A stretch of 64,000 bases of DNA from Pedobacter sp. KBW06 (GTDB lineage Bacteria > Bacteroidota > Bacteroidia > Sphingobacteriales > Sphingobacteriaceae), in contig NZ_QAJL01000003.1 of NCBI RefSeq assembly GCF_003852525.1, forward strand, positions 675,343 through 739,342. Reading direction: 5' to 3'. Under the pieces are notes generated by a model. That model was not told where the DNA came from. It did not search any database and saw only the letters and a list, made by a program, of their open reading frames with translations. The stretch's first letter is position 1. Each line of letters starts with the position of its first letter. Shown here in pieces: positions 34,195 through 42,743 of this stretch. A program made the translations under genes and the position numbers.

Positions 34195-34474
34195 AGTTCT
34201 TCTTTAATTTTTACGGTTTATAATAATTAAAACTGCGGATGGGCCCGTCGTTTTGGGAGTGCGAAGATCATAAAATTTACCAACATTCGGATGGAAAATC
34301 TCACCTTTTTCGTAACTCGCTCATTCCTAAAATCATACGGACTGGATAACTTTTGCTTGCTGTGGATAACTCAAAAAATGTGGAATTCGTCAGCGGGAGT
34401 TCGGGCGTTTTTTTCGTAATTTACATTTTTAATTTGAGATCAGCAGCAGCAAAAAAATAATCGGCAAAAAGAGA
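34195..34474. other. dnaA upstream region with DnaA-box-like sites, possible oriC
   Basis: The 280 bp between the divergent dnaA and VirJ-like genes contain one exact DnaA box (TGTGGATAA, 34361-34369). Two degenerate copies in the same orientation flank it (ACTGGATAA at 34341 and TGTGGAATT at 34379), spaced 20 and 18 bp. An AT-rich stretch lies at about 34408-34440. Minus-strand genes dominate to the left and plus-strand genes start to the right, as near a replication origin. The sites could equally serve dnaA autoregulation. Confidence 0.45.
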
Positions 34475-35212
34475 ATGGGTCACTGGAAAATTGGTATCGT
34501 AATGGTTATGGTCGTTTTATTTTCCGGTTGCGGAATATTTCTCCGGAATAGAAAAATAAACCATACCGGACTCGAGCGATATGACTACGACCTCCCCATC
34601 ATCCTCTACCCTTCTGCCGATCCCGCCTCAAAAAAACTGATCTTCATTCTTTCCGGCGACGGCGGCTGGCTGGATTTCGAAGATGAGCTCGCCCGGCAGT
34701 TTTCAGAAAAAGGTTTCCATACGGTAGGCTTCAATTCCAGAAACTACTTCTGGACACAAAGAACACCACAGGAACTGAGCAAAGACATCCTGCTCCTCCT
34801 CAGAACATACAGAAGAAAATACAAGACATCCGAAATTTACCTTTGCGGGTATTCCTTCGGCGCTGATGTAATCCCCTTTATTTACAACCGCCTTCCTTTC
34901 CGTGCCAAAAGAAGGGTAATGTCCCTGCAATTGCTTTCCCCCTTTGCCAGCAGCGCCTTTAAAGTCCATACCGCAGACCTGCTCAATCTCGCAGGAGACG
35001 ATAAGGCATACAAGGTGATCCCCGAAGTGGAAAAGATCAGTATCCCCATCTTTTGTTATTACGGAACGGAGGAAAACCCTAAACCCCTGAATGAGCTGAA
35101 GCTGAAAAATTTCAAAATTAACCTCCTTCCCGGCGACCACCATTATGAATTCCCTGCCAGTCAAACAATTGTGTCGGAATGTGGGAAATCATTGCCACAA
35201 CATCCTTATTGA
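34475..35212 (+). CDS. VirJ/AcvB-like alpha/beta hydrolase lipoprotein
   Basis: The 245-residue product starts with a hydrophobic signal ending in FSGC, a lipobox. The core has ILSGDGGWLDFEDELARQF, FHTVGFNSRNYFWTQRTPQE, the nucleophile elbow LCGYSFGADVIPF and GDHHYEF for the catalytic His. This is the pattern of Agrobacterium VirJ and AcvB. AcvB of that family hydrolyses lysyl-phosphatidylglycerol. No lysyl-PG synthase or type IV secretion gene is visible here, so the substrate is only inferred. It is 28 bp upstream of the helicase gene on the same strand. Confidence 0.8.
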   Translation: MGHWKIGIVMVMVVLFSGCGIFLRNRKINHTGLERYDYDLPIILYPSADPASKKLIFILSGDGGWLDFEDELARQFSEKGFHTVGFNSRNYFWTQRTPQELSKDILLLLRTYRRKYKTSEIYLCGYSFGADVIPFIYNRLPFRAKRRVMSLQLLSPFASSAFKVHTADLLNLAGDDKAYKVIPEVEKISIPIFCYYGTEENPKPLNELKLKNFKINLLPGDHHYEFPASQTIVSECGKSLPQHPY

Positions 35213-35240
35213 TTAGAAAATTTAGGCTAAATTTGCAGAT

Positions 35241-37154
35241 ATGAGTACTGCGGACCCTTCTAATGAAATTTTTGATAAAGTCATATCTTTTATTGAATAT
35301 ACCAATCAAAGCATCTTCCTGACCGGAAAAGCCGGAACAGGAAAAACCACTTTACTTAGAAAAATCAAAGAAACGACCGCAAAGAAGACCGTTATCGTTG
35401 CCCCGACAGGAGTAGCAGCGATGAATGCCAAAGGTGTAACGATCAACTCGCTGTTCCAGCTTCCTCCAGGTTCCTTTTTCCCGGGGGATGTTAACCTGGC
35501 AAACTTAAAGGCCGGTGTGGTCTCCATCAAAACCCTGCTCACGGAACTCAATTATTCCAGAGAAAGAAAAAGCCTGCTGACAGAACTGGAACTGATGATC
35601 ATCGATGAGGTATCCATGGTCCGCTGTGATGTGATCGATGCGGTAGACGCCATCCTGAGGATGGTCAGAAAAAATGATGCCCCTTTTGGTGGCGTACAAC
35701 TCCTGCTCATTGGTGATCTATTTCAGCTGCCGCCGGTCACCAAAAGAGAAGACTGGGACTTATTAAGTAAAATATACCCCTCCCCTTATTTCTTTGAAGC
35801 CAGCGTAGTGAAACAACACCCTTTGCTGCAGGTAGAACTTAAAAAGGTATTCAGACAAACAGAACCTGAATTTGTAGACATCCTGAACGACATCAGGAAC
35901 AACCAGATCGGTGATGCAAGGCTGGCCATCCTGAACCAGCGCTTTGATCCTGACTTTAAACAGGCAGAAGGATCGAACCACATTATCATTACTTCTCATA
36001 ATGCAGAAGCCAATGCGGTAAACAATGAGAAACTGGATGAACTGGAAGGTCAGGACTATATTTTCGAAGGACAGGTAGACGGAACGCTCAACATTCAAAC
36101 CCTGCCGGTAGAACAGTCCCTGCGACTAAAAATCGGTGCTCAGGTGATGTTCATTAAAAACGATACCGGAGAAAACAGAAAGTTTTATAACGGGAAAATC
36201 GGAAAAGTAAAATCCATCGCAGGCGAAGAAATCTACGTTTCTTTCCCTGATGAGGAAGACCTGCTTTTAGAAAGGGCTTCCTGGCAGTCATTTGAATATA
36301 AGGCCAATGAAAACCAGGCCATCGTTCAGCAGCAGGTGGGCGAGTTTTACCAGTTCCCGATCAAGCTGGCCTGGGCAGTAACGATCCATAAAAGTCAGGG
36401 TTTAACCTTTGACAGTGCCATTATCGATGCCGGAAACTCTTTTGTTTCAGGACAGGTCTATGTGGCTTTAAGCAGGGTCCGCACCTTAAACGGACTGATC
36501 CTCCGTTCCAAAATCAATAAGGAAAGCCTGCGCTCCAACATAGAAGTATTAAACTACATGAATACCGGTAAGGAGGATGAACTGAACGAATTGCTGTCTG
36601 TATCACAGGAAAGATATATCATTTATCTGTTCAGCAATCTGTTTTCTTTCCAGGAGGTCATCGAGTCTTTAAGTACGGTTACATCAGACCATGAAATCAT
36701 GAAGTCTAACGATGCCGAGCTCCGGTCAATGATCGGGAACCTCAACAGGTCGGAAGAGGCGCTTCAGGACCTTTCTTTACGCTTCCAGTCTCAGCTTCGT
36801 CAGTTACAGAAAGACAACGGCTTAAAGGAACATAAAGCCATTCATGCAAGAATTGAAGCGGCCTTCAATTACTTTGCAAAAGAGATCAGCCTGCAGGTCA
36901 TCAATCCCCTGAATAAACAGATCCGCAGCAAACCCAAGAGTAAATCCGATCAGCAACTGGTCCGCTTGTTCCAGCAGCATCGTTTATCAGCAGATAACAA
37001 ACTGTATAAAATGCGCACTGCGACAGAAATTGCTGCAGAAGCCAGCAATTGGGAAGATCCGCATTTACTGATGAAAAAATTGAATGAACTGCTGAAAAAG
37101 AAAATGAGTACGCCCGCAGCTGCTCAAAATGCAACTACGATCCAGCTATTTTAA
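35241..37154 (+). CDS. PIF1-like superfamily 1 DNA helicase
   Basis: The 637-residue product has Walker A GKAGTGKTT at about residue 30, motif II LMIIDEVSMV, motif III GDLFQLPPV, the late motif VTIHKSQGLTFD and motif VI VYVALSRVRTLNGL. The order and spacing match PIF1/RecD-like helicases. The C-terminal 190 residues are helical and charged, unlike the core, and have no recognised domain. The gene ends exactly where the convergent ABC permease gene ends, with no spacer. Confidence 0.92.
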   Translation: MSTADPSNEIFDKVISFIEYTNQSIFLTGKAGTGKTTLLRKIKETTAKKTVIVAPTGVAAMNAKGVTINSLFQLPPGSFFPGDVNLANLKAGVVSIKTLLTELNYSRERKSLLTELELMIIDEVSMVRCDVIDAVDAILRMVRKNDAPFGGVQLLLIGDLFQLPPVTKREDWDLLSKIYPSPYFFEASVVKQHPLLQVELKKVFRQTEPEFVDILNDIRNNQIGDARLAILNQRFDPDFKQAEGSNHIIITSHNAEANAVNNEKLDELEGQDYIFEGQVDGTLNIQTLPVEQSLRLKIGAQVMFIKNDTGENRKFYNGKIGKVKSIAGEEIYVSFPDEEDLLLERASWQSFEYKANENQAIVQQQVGEFYQFPIKLAWAVTIHKSQGLTFDSAIIDAGNSFVSGQVYVALSRVRTLNGLILRSKINKESLRSNIEVLNYMNTGKEDELNELLSVSQERYIIYLFSNLFSFQEVIESLSTVTSDHEIMKSNDAELRSMIGNLNRSEEALQDLSLRFQSQLRQLQKDNGLKEHKAIHARIEAAFNYFAKEISLQVINPLNKQIRSKPKSKSDQQLVRLFQQHRLSADNKLYKMRTATEIAAEASNWEDPHLLMKKLNELLKKKMSTPAAAQNATTIQLF

Positions 37155-39596
37155 TTATTCATATTTCAGGGCATCCACAGGATTACTCATTGCCGCTTTA
37201 TAGGCTTGCCAGCTTACCGTAAACACGGTGAGCAGGAGCGAGAACAATCCGGTCAGCACAAACAACAGGACAGGTACCTCTATGCGGTAGGCGAAACCAT
37301 TCAGCCATTTGTTCATCAGGATATAAGCAATCAGGAAGGCGATCAGGTTGGCCACCGCAACCAAGCCCACAAACTCTTTGTTCAGGAGCTTTAAAATCCC
37401 GGTAGTAGAAGCCCCAAGGACCCTTCTGACGGCAATTTCACGGGTTCTGACCTTGGCATTGTAAGTCGCCAAAGCAAAGAGCCCAAGTAAGGCAATGCAA
37501 AGTGTAGCGATGCTAAACACCTGCATCATTACCCCCTGACGCTGATAGTCTTCCATATTTTTAGCAAAAGACTCGTCAAGCCAGTTTGACCTGATTGGTA
37601 AGCCAGGTTCGATCTTTGCCCATTCTTCGGTGATCTTTTTCAGAGTTTCCTGAGGATTTTCCGAATGGATACTTAACAAGAGGTTTCCATATTGATACCA
37701 GCGCGGGCTTACAATAAAATGTGATGGTTTGACTTCAGTCTCAAAGCCCCGGTCATTAAAATCTTTTACTACCCCAACAATCCGGTAATTTTCCCCTCCC
37801 CTTTCATAAACAGTTCCCAGAGGATTCCTGATGCCCAGTTCTTTTACCAGGGATTCATTGACCACGACTGCTACATTTGTGGTATCTGCCTGAAAATTCG
37901 CATTGGAGAATGCCCTGCCACTCTTTAAAGAAATACCAAGGGTTTCAAAATAGTCCAGACCCACATAATAATCCTGTACCATCAGACTTTGCCCCCGGTA
38001 ATTCAAATCCCCTGAACTTCCTCCGTTACCCCAGGGAGAACGGCTGGAAAGGGACACTTGTTTTACCCCTTCAATACTTTTCAGTCTTTGCCGGATTTGT
38101 TCAAATTTATCTGCAGGCATCTCTTTAATCTGGTCTGTCTGTACCCTGACAGACAAAACCTGAGCCCTTTGCAAGCCAACATCCTTATTCCGCATGAACT
38201 TCAGCTGACTATACATCACCGCAAAACAAATGATAAATGTACAGGTAATCACAAACTGGCTCACCACCAGAACTTTTCTGATGAGGATGCCCCTTGCACT
38301 GCGGTCGAAATTTCCTTTTAAGACCTTAACGGGTAAAAACCCGGAAAAATAAACAGCGGGATATAAACCGGCACAAAGGGTCACCAGAATAAAGACAAGG
38401 CCTACCTGGAATGACAGGCTCAATATGTTCCCCGCACCAAAAAAGCTGAGCCGGGTACCCAATAAACCATTAAAATAAGGAAGAAATAATTCTACAAGGG
38501 TCAGTCCGAGTAAAAAAGCACAGGTGGTCTGTAAAAAAGTCTCGAACAGAAACTGAACCACTAGCATGTTCTTTTCTACACCTAATACTTTCTTCACCCC
38601 AATCTCACGGGCACGTTTCCCTGCATGGGCAATGGCCAGATTGGTGAAATTGATACAGGCGATCACGAGCAAAAATATAGCCAGTGCCGACAAAACATAC
38701 ATCATGGTGGTTTTGCTTTTCCCATAAAAAACAGAACTTGTATAAACGCTGCCGACCGGCTCATAGATCAGCTCTGTTTTACTGTCCCTTCCTTCATTCA
38801 GAATTGCCTGTGCTTCGGCTATAGTGAGTAATCCTTTGGTATTTATGACCTTATTTGCATTCCTGGCAGACCAGCGCGCCTTGGCATCCATAAATAAACG
38901 GGTAAGTTTAGGAAGCGCGATATTTGGATCCACCCCTTCTTTTAACCTGATGTAAGCGTTATAGCTGAAATTGCCCCAGTGTTCTTCTTTCGGCATAGAC
39001 ATGGGGGTAATGACATCCGCCCAGAAATGAGTATGGTTCTTTTCATTGTCCCAAACCCCGGTAATGGTATGGACTTCTTTCTTTAAACCCAATTTTATGG
39101 TCTTCCCCAGTACCTGTTCAGTTCCAAATAACAGCAATGCAGTTTTCTTATTGACGATTACATTCTTAGGCTCGTTGAGTGCCGTATGGATGTCTCCCTG
39201 AAGGTAAGTAAAAGGAAAAGTCCGAAAAAAGGTACTGTCCGCCTGCCTCACATTAAGGTCATAATAAAACTGCCGGTTATGTTCAATGACTTCATCCCCC
39301 CAATTAGTAATACTTGCGCTCTCGACGTCCGGGGATTTCTCCCGGATCAGGGCAATAAAGCTGGCAGGCATGGTTTCCCACCATTCATCTGCCGCACCCA
39401 CGCGAAAATGAACCCCAACTTTATAGACATTCTTCAATTTTGGAGACCATTTATCATAACCTGTTTCATAATTCAGGTACAATAAGATCAGGATAAAACC
39501 GGCAAGGCCTAAAGACAATCCGGCAATATTAATAAACGAAGCACTTCTGTTTTTCCAGATATTACGGAAGGCAATCTTTAAATTGAGTTTGAACAT
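37155..39596 (-). CDS. ABC transporter permease (FtsX/MacB type), stand-alone
   Basis: The 813-residue product has the Bacteroidota double-FtsX architecture: a first membrane segment (about 20-40), a MacB periplasmic core domain, three membrane segments around 285-430, a second periplasmic domain, then three final membrane segments ending PVDALKYE. No ATPase gene is adjacent, so it may use the ATPase of another locus, such as the one at 45172-45849. These permeases usually drive export or signalling by mechanotransmission. Confidence 0.9.
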   Translation of the reverse strand: MFKLNLKIAFRNIWKNRSASFINIAGLSLGLAGFILILLYLNYETGYDKWSPKLKNVYKVGVHFRVGAADEWWETMPASFIALIREKSPDVESASITNWGDEVIEHNRQFYYDLNVRQADSTFFRTFPFTYLQGDIHTALNEPKNVIVNKKTALLLFGTEQVLGKTIKLGLKKEVHTITGVWDNEKNHTHFWADVITPMSMPKEEHWGNFSYNAYIRLKEGVDPNIALPKLTRLFMDAKARWSARNANKVINTKGLLTIAEAQAILNEGRDSKTELIYEPVGSVYTSSVFYGKSKTTMMYVLSALAIFLLVIACINFTNLAIAHAGKRAREIGVKKVLGVEKNMLVVQFLFETFLQTTCAFLLGLTLVELFLPYFNGLLGTRLSFFGAGNILSLSFQVGLVFILVTLCAGLYPAVYFSGFLPVKVLKGNFDRSARGILIRKVLVVSQFVITCTFIICFAVMYSQLKFMRNKDVGLQRAQVLSVRVQTDQIKEMPADKFEQIRQRLKSIEGVKQVSLSSRSPWGNGGSSGDLNYRGQSLMVQDYYVGLDYFETLGISLKSGRAFSNANFQADTTNVAVVVNESLVKELGIRNPLGTVYERGGENYRIVGVVKDFNDRGFETEVKPSHFIVSPRWYQYGNLLLSIHSENPQETLKKITEEWAKIEPGLPIRSNWLDESFAKNMEDYQRQGVMMQVFSIATLCIALLGLFALATYNAKVRTREIAVRRVLGASTTGILKLLNKEFVGLVAVANLIAFLIAYILMNKWLNGFAYRIEVPVLLFVLTGLFSLLLTVFTVSWQAYKAAMSNPVDALKYE

Positions 39597-39704
39597 CGGT
39601 GAGGTATTTATGGGTAAAACTTGTTCAGCAGTCCTTTTAAAACCATTTCAATGCCAAATCTTTAAACGCTTCGTAAATCCATTACCAAGCGGGTAGCTTA
39701 TAAA

Positions 39705-39749
39705 AAAGCGTTCAATATCGAACATTCATTGTTCCATATTGAACGCTTT
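39705..39749 (-). terminator. Intrinsic terminator after the MFS gene
   Basis: AAAGCGTTCAATAT pairs with ATATTGAACGCTTT. An inner GAACA/TGTTC stem follows across one C-C mismatch, with a TTCAT loop, then TTTTA on the minus strand. It lies 4 bp beyond the MFS stop codon. Confidence 0.82.
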
Positions 39750-39753
39750 CAAT

Positions 39754-41010
39754 TTAGCCTGCCTGTTCTTTCTTTTTAACCAATACACTCACTCTGTACA
39801 CGAAAATGCCACAAATTAAAACCATGACAGAAACGACCAGACCAAGGGTATCATAATGTTGAAGCGGACTGCTTTTTGTTTCCTGAGTAACGATCAATCC
39901 GGCACATAAAGCGGCTATTCCGCCTGCTACCTGCTGTAAAGAAGCGTTCACGCTCATAAAAGCACCTCTGTCTTTCATGTCCGGAATGCTCATCGTTAAT
40001 GTAGTTGCCGGAATCATCCTGCTCATGATGCCCATAAAAAGGATCATGTTCAATACCACTACTTCCCAAAGCGGAACGGGGCTCAGGTTGGTGTAGATCA
40101 GGATCAGCACCACGGCAAGAACCGATCCGGCAGAAAAGATCATAAACTTATCTACTTTATCGCTCAGCTTACCAATCAGGGGCATCATAATGATAGAGGC
40201 AACACCGGTCAGCATGAACACCATTGGCAATTCTGTCTGGGTAATTTTAATGTTATTGATCAGGTAGGCGCTTCCAAAGGGCATGAGCATAAACCCGCCT
40301 ACACTTAGAAAAGCAGTAGCCAGAAAGCCGGTTTGATAAGAGCGGTTAGAAACGGCATGCCAGAGGTGTAAAAAGGCATTTTTGTCAGACTGAACAGCAA
40401 GGTGCTGGTCAATTGGTTTCACCTTAATCAGAATCGTCAGGCCGATCAGAATGGCCAGGCCTACAATCATGAAGAAGGCCGCATGCCATCCCCAGATATT
40501 GGCCAGATAAAGTCCTACCGGAATTCCCAGAATCTGACTGGCTGCAAAAGCCATTTGCACAAAGCCCATGACACGGCCACGTTGATGAACCGCAAAAAGA
40601 TCGGTTACGATGGTCATCGAGATCGCCCCGATTACCCCACCGAATAAACCCGTTACAATTCTTGCACCAAGCAACATTTCATAAGTCGTAGACATGGCAC
40701 AGCATAAAGTACCGATAATGAATCCCGTGTAAAAGAACAACAGGAGTTGTTTACGGTCAAATTTATCTGCAAAACCCGCTGCAAGGATTCCCGATGCACC
40801 GGCGCTAAATGCATAAGCAGAAACCACCAGGCCGAAACCTTTTGGCGTGATGGACAATGATTTCATTAGAAAATCGCCCAGAGGTGCCAGTACCATAAAG
40901 TCGAGCACAATGGTAAACTGGAGGAAGGCCAGCAGGGCGATCACCAGCTTTTGGTAGCCCGAAAAAGGGGCTGCTATATTAATATTGGGATTAGGGAGTG
41001 TTTGTTCCAT
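39754..41010 (-). CDS. MFS transporter (DHA1-like)
   Basis: The 418-residue product starts at MEQTLPNPNINI. A Met eleven codons upstream would overlap the 74-residue gene and is rejected. It has twelve hydrophobic segments, with FADKFDRKQLLL as the TM2-3 loop motif and TDLFAVHQRGRVMGFVQ later. It is probably an efflux pump of unknown substrate. It is the third gene of a TetR / small protein / MFS operon with 14 bp and 18 bp spacing, ended by a strong hairpin. Confidence 0.92.
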   Translation of the reverse strand: MEQTLPNPNINIAAPFSGYQKLVIALLAFLQFTIVLDFMVLAPLGDFLMKSLSITPKGFGLVVSAYAFSAGASGILAAGFADKFDRKQLLLFFYTGFIIGTLCCAMSTTYEMLLGARIVTGLFGGVIGAISMTIVTDLFAVHQRGRVMGFVQMAFAASQILGIPVGLYLANIWGWHAAFFMIVGLAILIGLTILIKVKPIDQHLAVQSDKNAFLHLWHAVSNRSYQTGFLATAFLSVGGFMLMPFGSAYLINNIKITQTELPMVFMLTGVASIIMMPLIGKLSDKVDKFMIFSAGSVLAVVLILIYTNLSPVPLWEVVVLNMILFMGIMSRMIPATTLTMSIPDMKDRGAFMSVNASLQQVAGGIAALCAGLIVTQETKSSPLQHYDTLGLVVSVMVLICGIFVYRVSVLVKKKEQAG

Positions 41011-41024
41011 TAGAATAATTTTAA

Positions 41025-41249
41025 TTAAGTTAATTCTTCGCACTGGTATCCGTTATGGACCACCAGGTCGATGACATCATGTAGCTTCAACTGGGAGGAG
41101 ACGATCCTCAGGACACAGTCGATATCGTCCTGGTCTACGGTCCAATTGGCAATTTTATATTCCTGCATTACTTTTGCAATCAGCTGCTTATCTCCTTCTG
41201 TACGGATGTCCGTCTTGAAGAGCAGGATATCGTTCATATTCAGTTCCAT
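41025..41249 (-). CDS. Small ferredoxin-like-fold protein (HMA-like without the CxxC)
   Basis: The 74-residue product looks like a beta-alpha-beta-beta-alpha-beta fold: DILLFKTDI, a helix, WTVDQDDIDCVLRIV, a helix, then YQCEEL. This resembles heavy-metal-associated domains but lacks the CxxC metal site. Small proteins of this type are known in Bacteroidota but have no assigned function. Its place between a TetR repressor and an efflux pump suggests a role with them (inference). Confidence 0.65.
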   Translation of the reverse strand: MELNMNDILLFKTDIRTEGDKQLIAKVMQEYKIANWTVDQDDIDCVLRIVSSQLKLHDVIDLVVHNGYQCEELT

Positions 41250-41267
41250 AGGTACCTGGGTTTTAAG

Positions 41268-41858
41268 TTATTTTTTTAAAGCTTTTAATACCAGATCAAA
41301 GGTTCCCCAAAGGATTTCGTCTGTTAAGACAAATGGTCTGCCGCCCATGCTTCGTCCTTCATTGTGAAACCGGATCAGGTTGTACAAAGGGGCAAAAGCT
41401 ACAGACCAGTAGGTTTCCAAAGGCATGGCTTCGATCTCTCCTCTTTTTACGGCATTGTGCATGAATCTGCCTAAAGTGGCTTTAAAGGTTTCAATCAGGC
41501 GTTCAAAAATCTTTTCCTGATAGGTGGAGGTGCGCAGCTGTTCCATCATCTGTACAGATAAAGGATTTTCCAGCATGCAATTTGCCCGGTTTTTCCATTG
41601 CTGCCGCAAGCCAATGGCAAAAGGGGCTTCGGGGTCGAAATCTTCCAGCATCATGGCGCTCATTCTTTCCGTTTCTTCCATCCCAACCTGCAGGATCAGG
41701 TCGTCCTTGTCTTTGTAATAAATGTAAAGTGTAGCTACCGAAATACCGCATTCTTTGGCTAATTTACCCATGGTAAAACCCTCAAAACCGACCTTAACGA
41801 GCAACTCGATCGCCTTTTCCTTCACCAACTCTACTTTATTTACATCTCTGATACGCAT
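41268..41858 (-). CDS. TetR/AcrR family transcriptional regulator
   Basis: The 196-residue product has an HTH at about residues 20-60 (FTMGKLAKECGISVATLYIYYKDKDDLI), followed by a helical ligand domain. It is the first gene of the TetR / small protein / MFS operon. A perfect 18-bp palindrome (TAAATGAATATTCATTTA) lies 25 bp upstream of its start codon and should be its operator. Confidence 0.92.
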   Translation of the reverse strand: MRIRDVNKVELVKEKAIELLVKVGFEGFTMGKLAKECGISVATLYIYYKDKDDLILQVGMEETERMSAMMLEDFDPEAPFAIGLRQQWKNRANCMLENPLSVQMMEQLRTSTYQEKIFERLIETFKATLGRFMHNAVKRGEIEAMPLETYWSVAFAPLYNLIRFHNEGRSMGGRPFVLTDEILWGTFDLVLKALKK

Positions 41859-41883
41859 CGCTTTATAATTGAATGTTCAAATA

Positions 41884-41901
41884 TAAATGAATATTCATTT
41901 A
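41884..41901. promoter_or_regulatory. Palindromic TetR operator
   Basis: The 18-bp sequence TAAATGAATATTCATTTA is fully self-complementary. A related TTGAATGTTCAA pseudo-palindrome lies nearer the gene (41868-41879), suggesting two sites. The position just upstream of the TetR start fits autorepression of the whole operon. Confidence 0.7.
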
Positions 41902-41947
41902 CTTATAACTTATTTGTATAAATATTTTTTTTTACCGCATAAAAAAA

Positions 41948-41968
41948 GCCAACGTGAATGACGTTGGC
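41948..41968 (-). terminator. Intrinsic terminator after the DUF417 gene
   Basis: GCCAACGT and ACGTTGGC form an 8-bp stem with a 5-nt loop, followed on the minus strand by seven T. It lies about 20 bp past the DUF417 stop codon. Confidence 0.78.
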
Positions 41969-41989
41969 CCTTTCTTTCAGCTGAACAGT

Positions 41990-42418
41990 TTAAGCATTCC
42001 GGAGACTGTGGTCCAGTACCTGTAATGATACCCCCAACAGGGTCAGGTCTTTCAGGATGAAGAAATCTGTAATTGGGACCCCTTCCACCGTACGCCATAC
42101 CCCTGGTGTGGTAAACAGGAAAGAAAGTGTGGTCAGAAAGATCAGGACAGACAGTATGCCTCCGATTTTCCCAAGGTTTTTATTCCGGAAAGAACCAATC
42201 AGCAATAGTCCGGTCAGGATTTCAAAGACGCCGATAAAATTAGATACCCCCTGAAGAGAAGTAATGTTTAGCATCCAGCTCATCAGGAAACTATGTTCTA
42301 CGAGCCCTTTAATCGCATTTGCTTCCGCATGGGTAAATTTAAAGATCCCGATCCAAATCAGGACAAGGGCAGTTCCGATGACACTAAGGCCGTAGCCAAA
42401 TTTTGAATAATTTTTCAT
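41990..42418 (-). CDS. DUF417 (YkgB/RclC-like) inner-membrane protein
   Basis: The 142-residue product has four hydrophobic segments and the family pattern WIGIFKFTHAEANAI, then GVFEILTGLLL and ITDFFILKDLTLLG. In E. coli, RclC of this family belongs to the reactive-chlorine resistance operon. No rclA or rclR partner is visible here. The gene stands alone with its own terminator. Confidence 0.85.
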   Translation of the reverse strand: MKNYSKFGYGLSVIGTALVLIWIGIFKFTHAEANAIKGLVEHSFLMSWMLNITSLQGVSNFIGVFEILTGLLLIGSFRNKNLGKIGGILSVLIFLTTLSFLFTTPGVWRTVEGVPITDFFILKDLTLLGVSLQVLDHSLRNA

Positions 42419-42488
42419 TTGTAAAGATTTGTTTACCTCCTTGTCGGAGGTAAACTGAAATCCTTACAATAAATCTTAAAATTTCTTT

Positions 42489-42680
42489 TTATCCTTTGAT
42501 CGCATCTTCCAGACTGGAGCCATCCTTGGTCAGCACCTGGAAATGATTTTCTTTAGCCAGGGCTAACAAATGACTGATAAAATCAGTCGCATTGGGATAA
42601 ACACTTTTGTCGAACTTTAAAATTGTTTCAATCTTATTTACGGCATTAACGTACTCATCGTTGACTTCTTTCTGGTTCAT
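42489..42680 (-). CDS. Small hypothetical protein
   Basis: The 63-residue product is soluble and helical, with no family recognised. It occupies a gap between two clear genes on the same strand, with a plausible start and normal codon use. It ends in TKDGSSLEDAIKG. The main doubt is its length. Confidence 0.5.
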   Translation of the reverse strand: MNQKEVNDEYVNAVNKIETILKFDKSVYPNATDFISHLLALAKENHFQVLTKDGSSLEDAIKG

Positions 42681-42743
42681 AACTATTTTTTTACAGGTGA
42701 GAATTATATCCTACAATATACAAATTCAGCTGTTAAATTCCTG

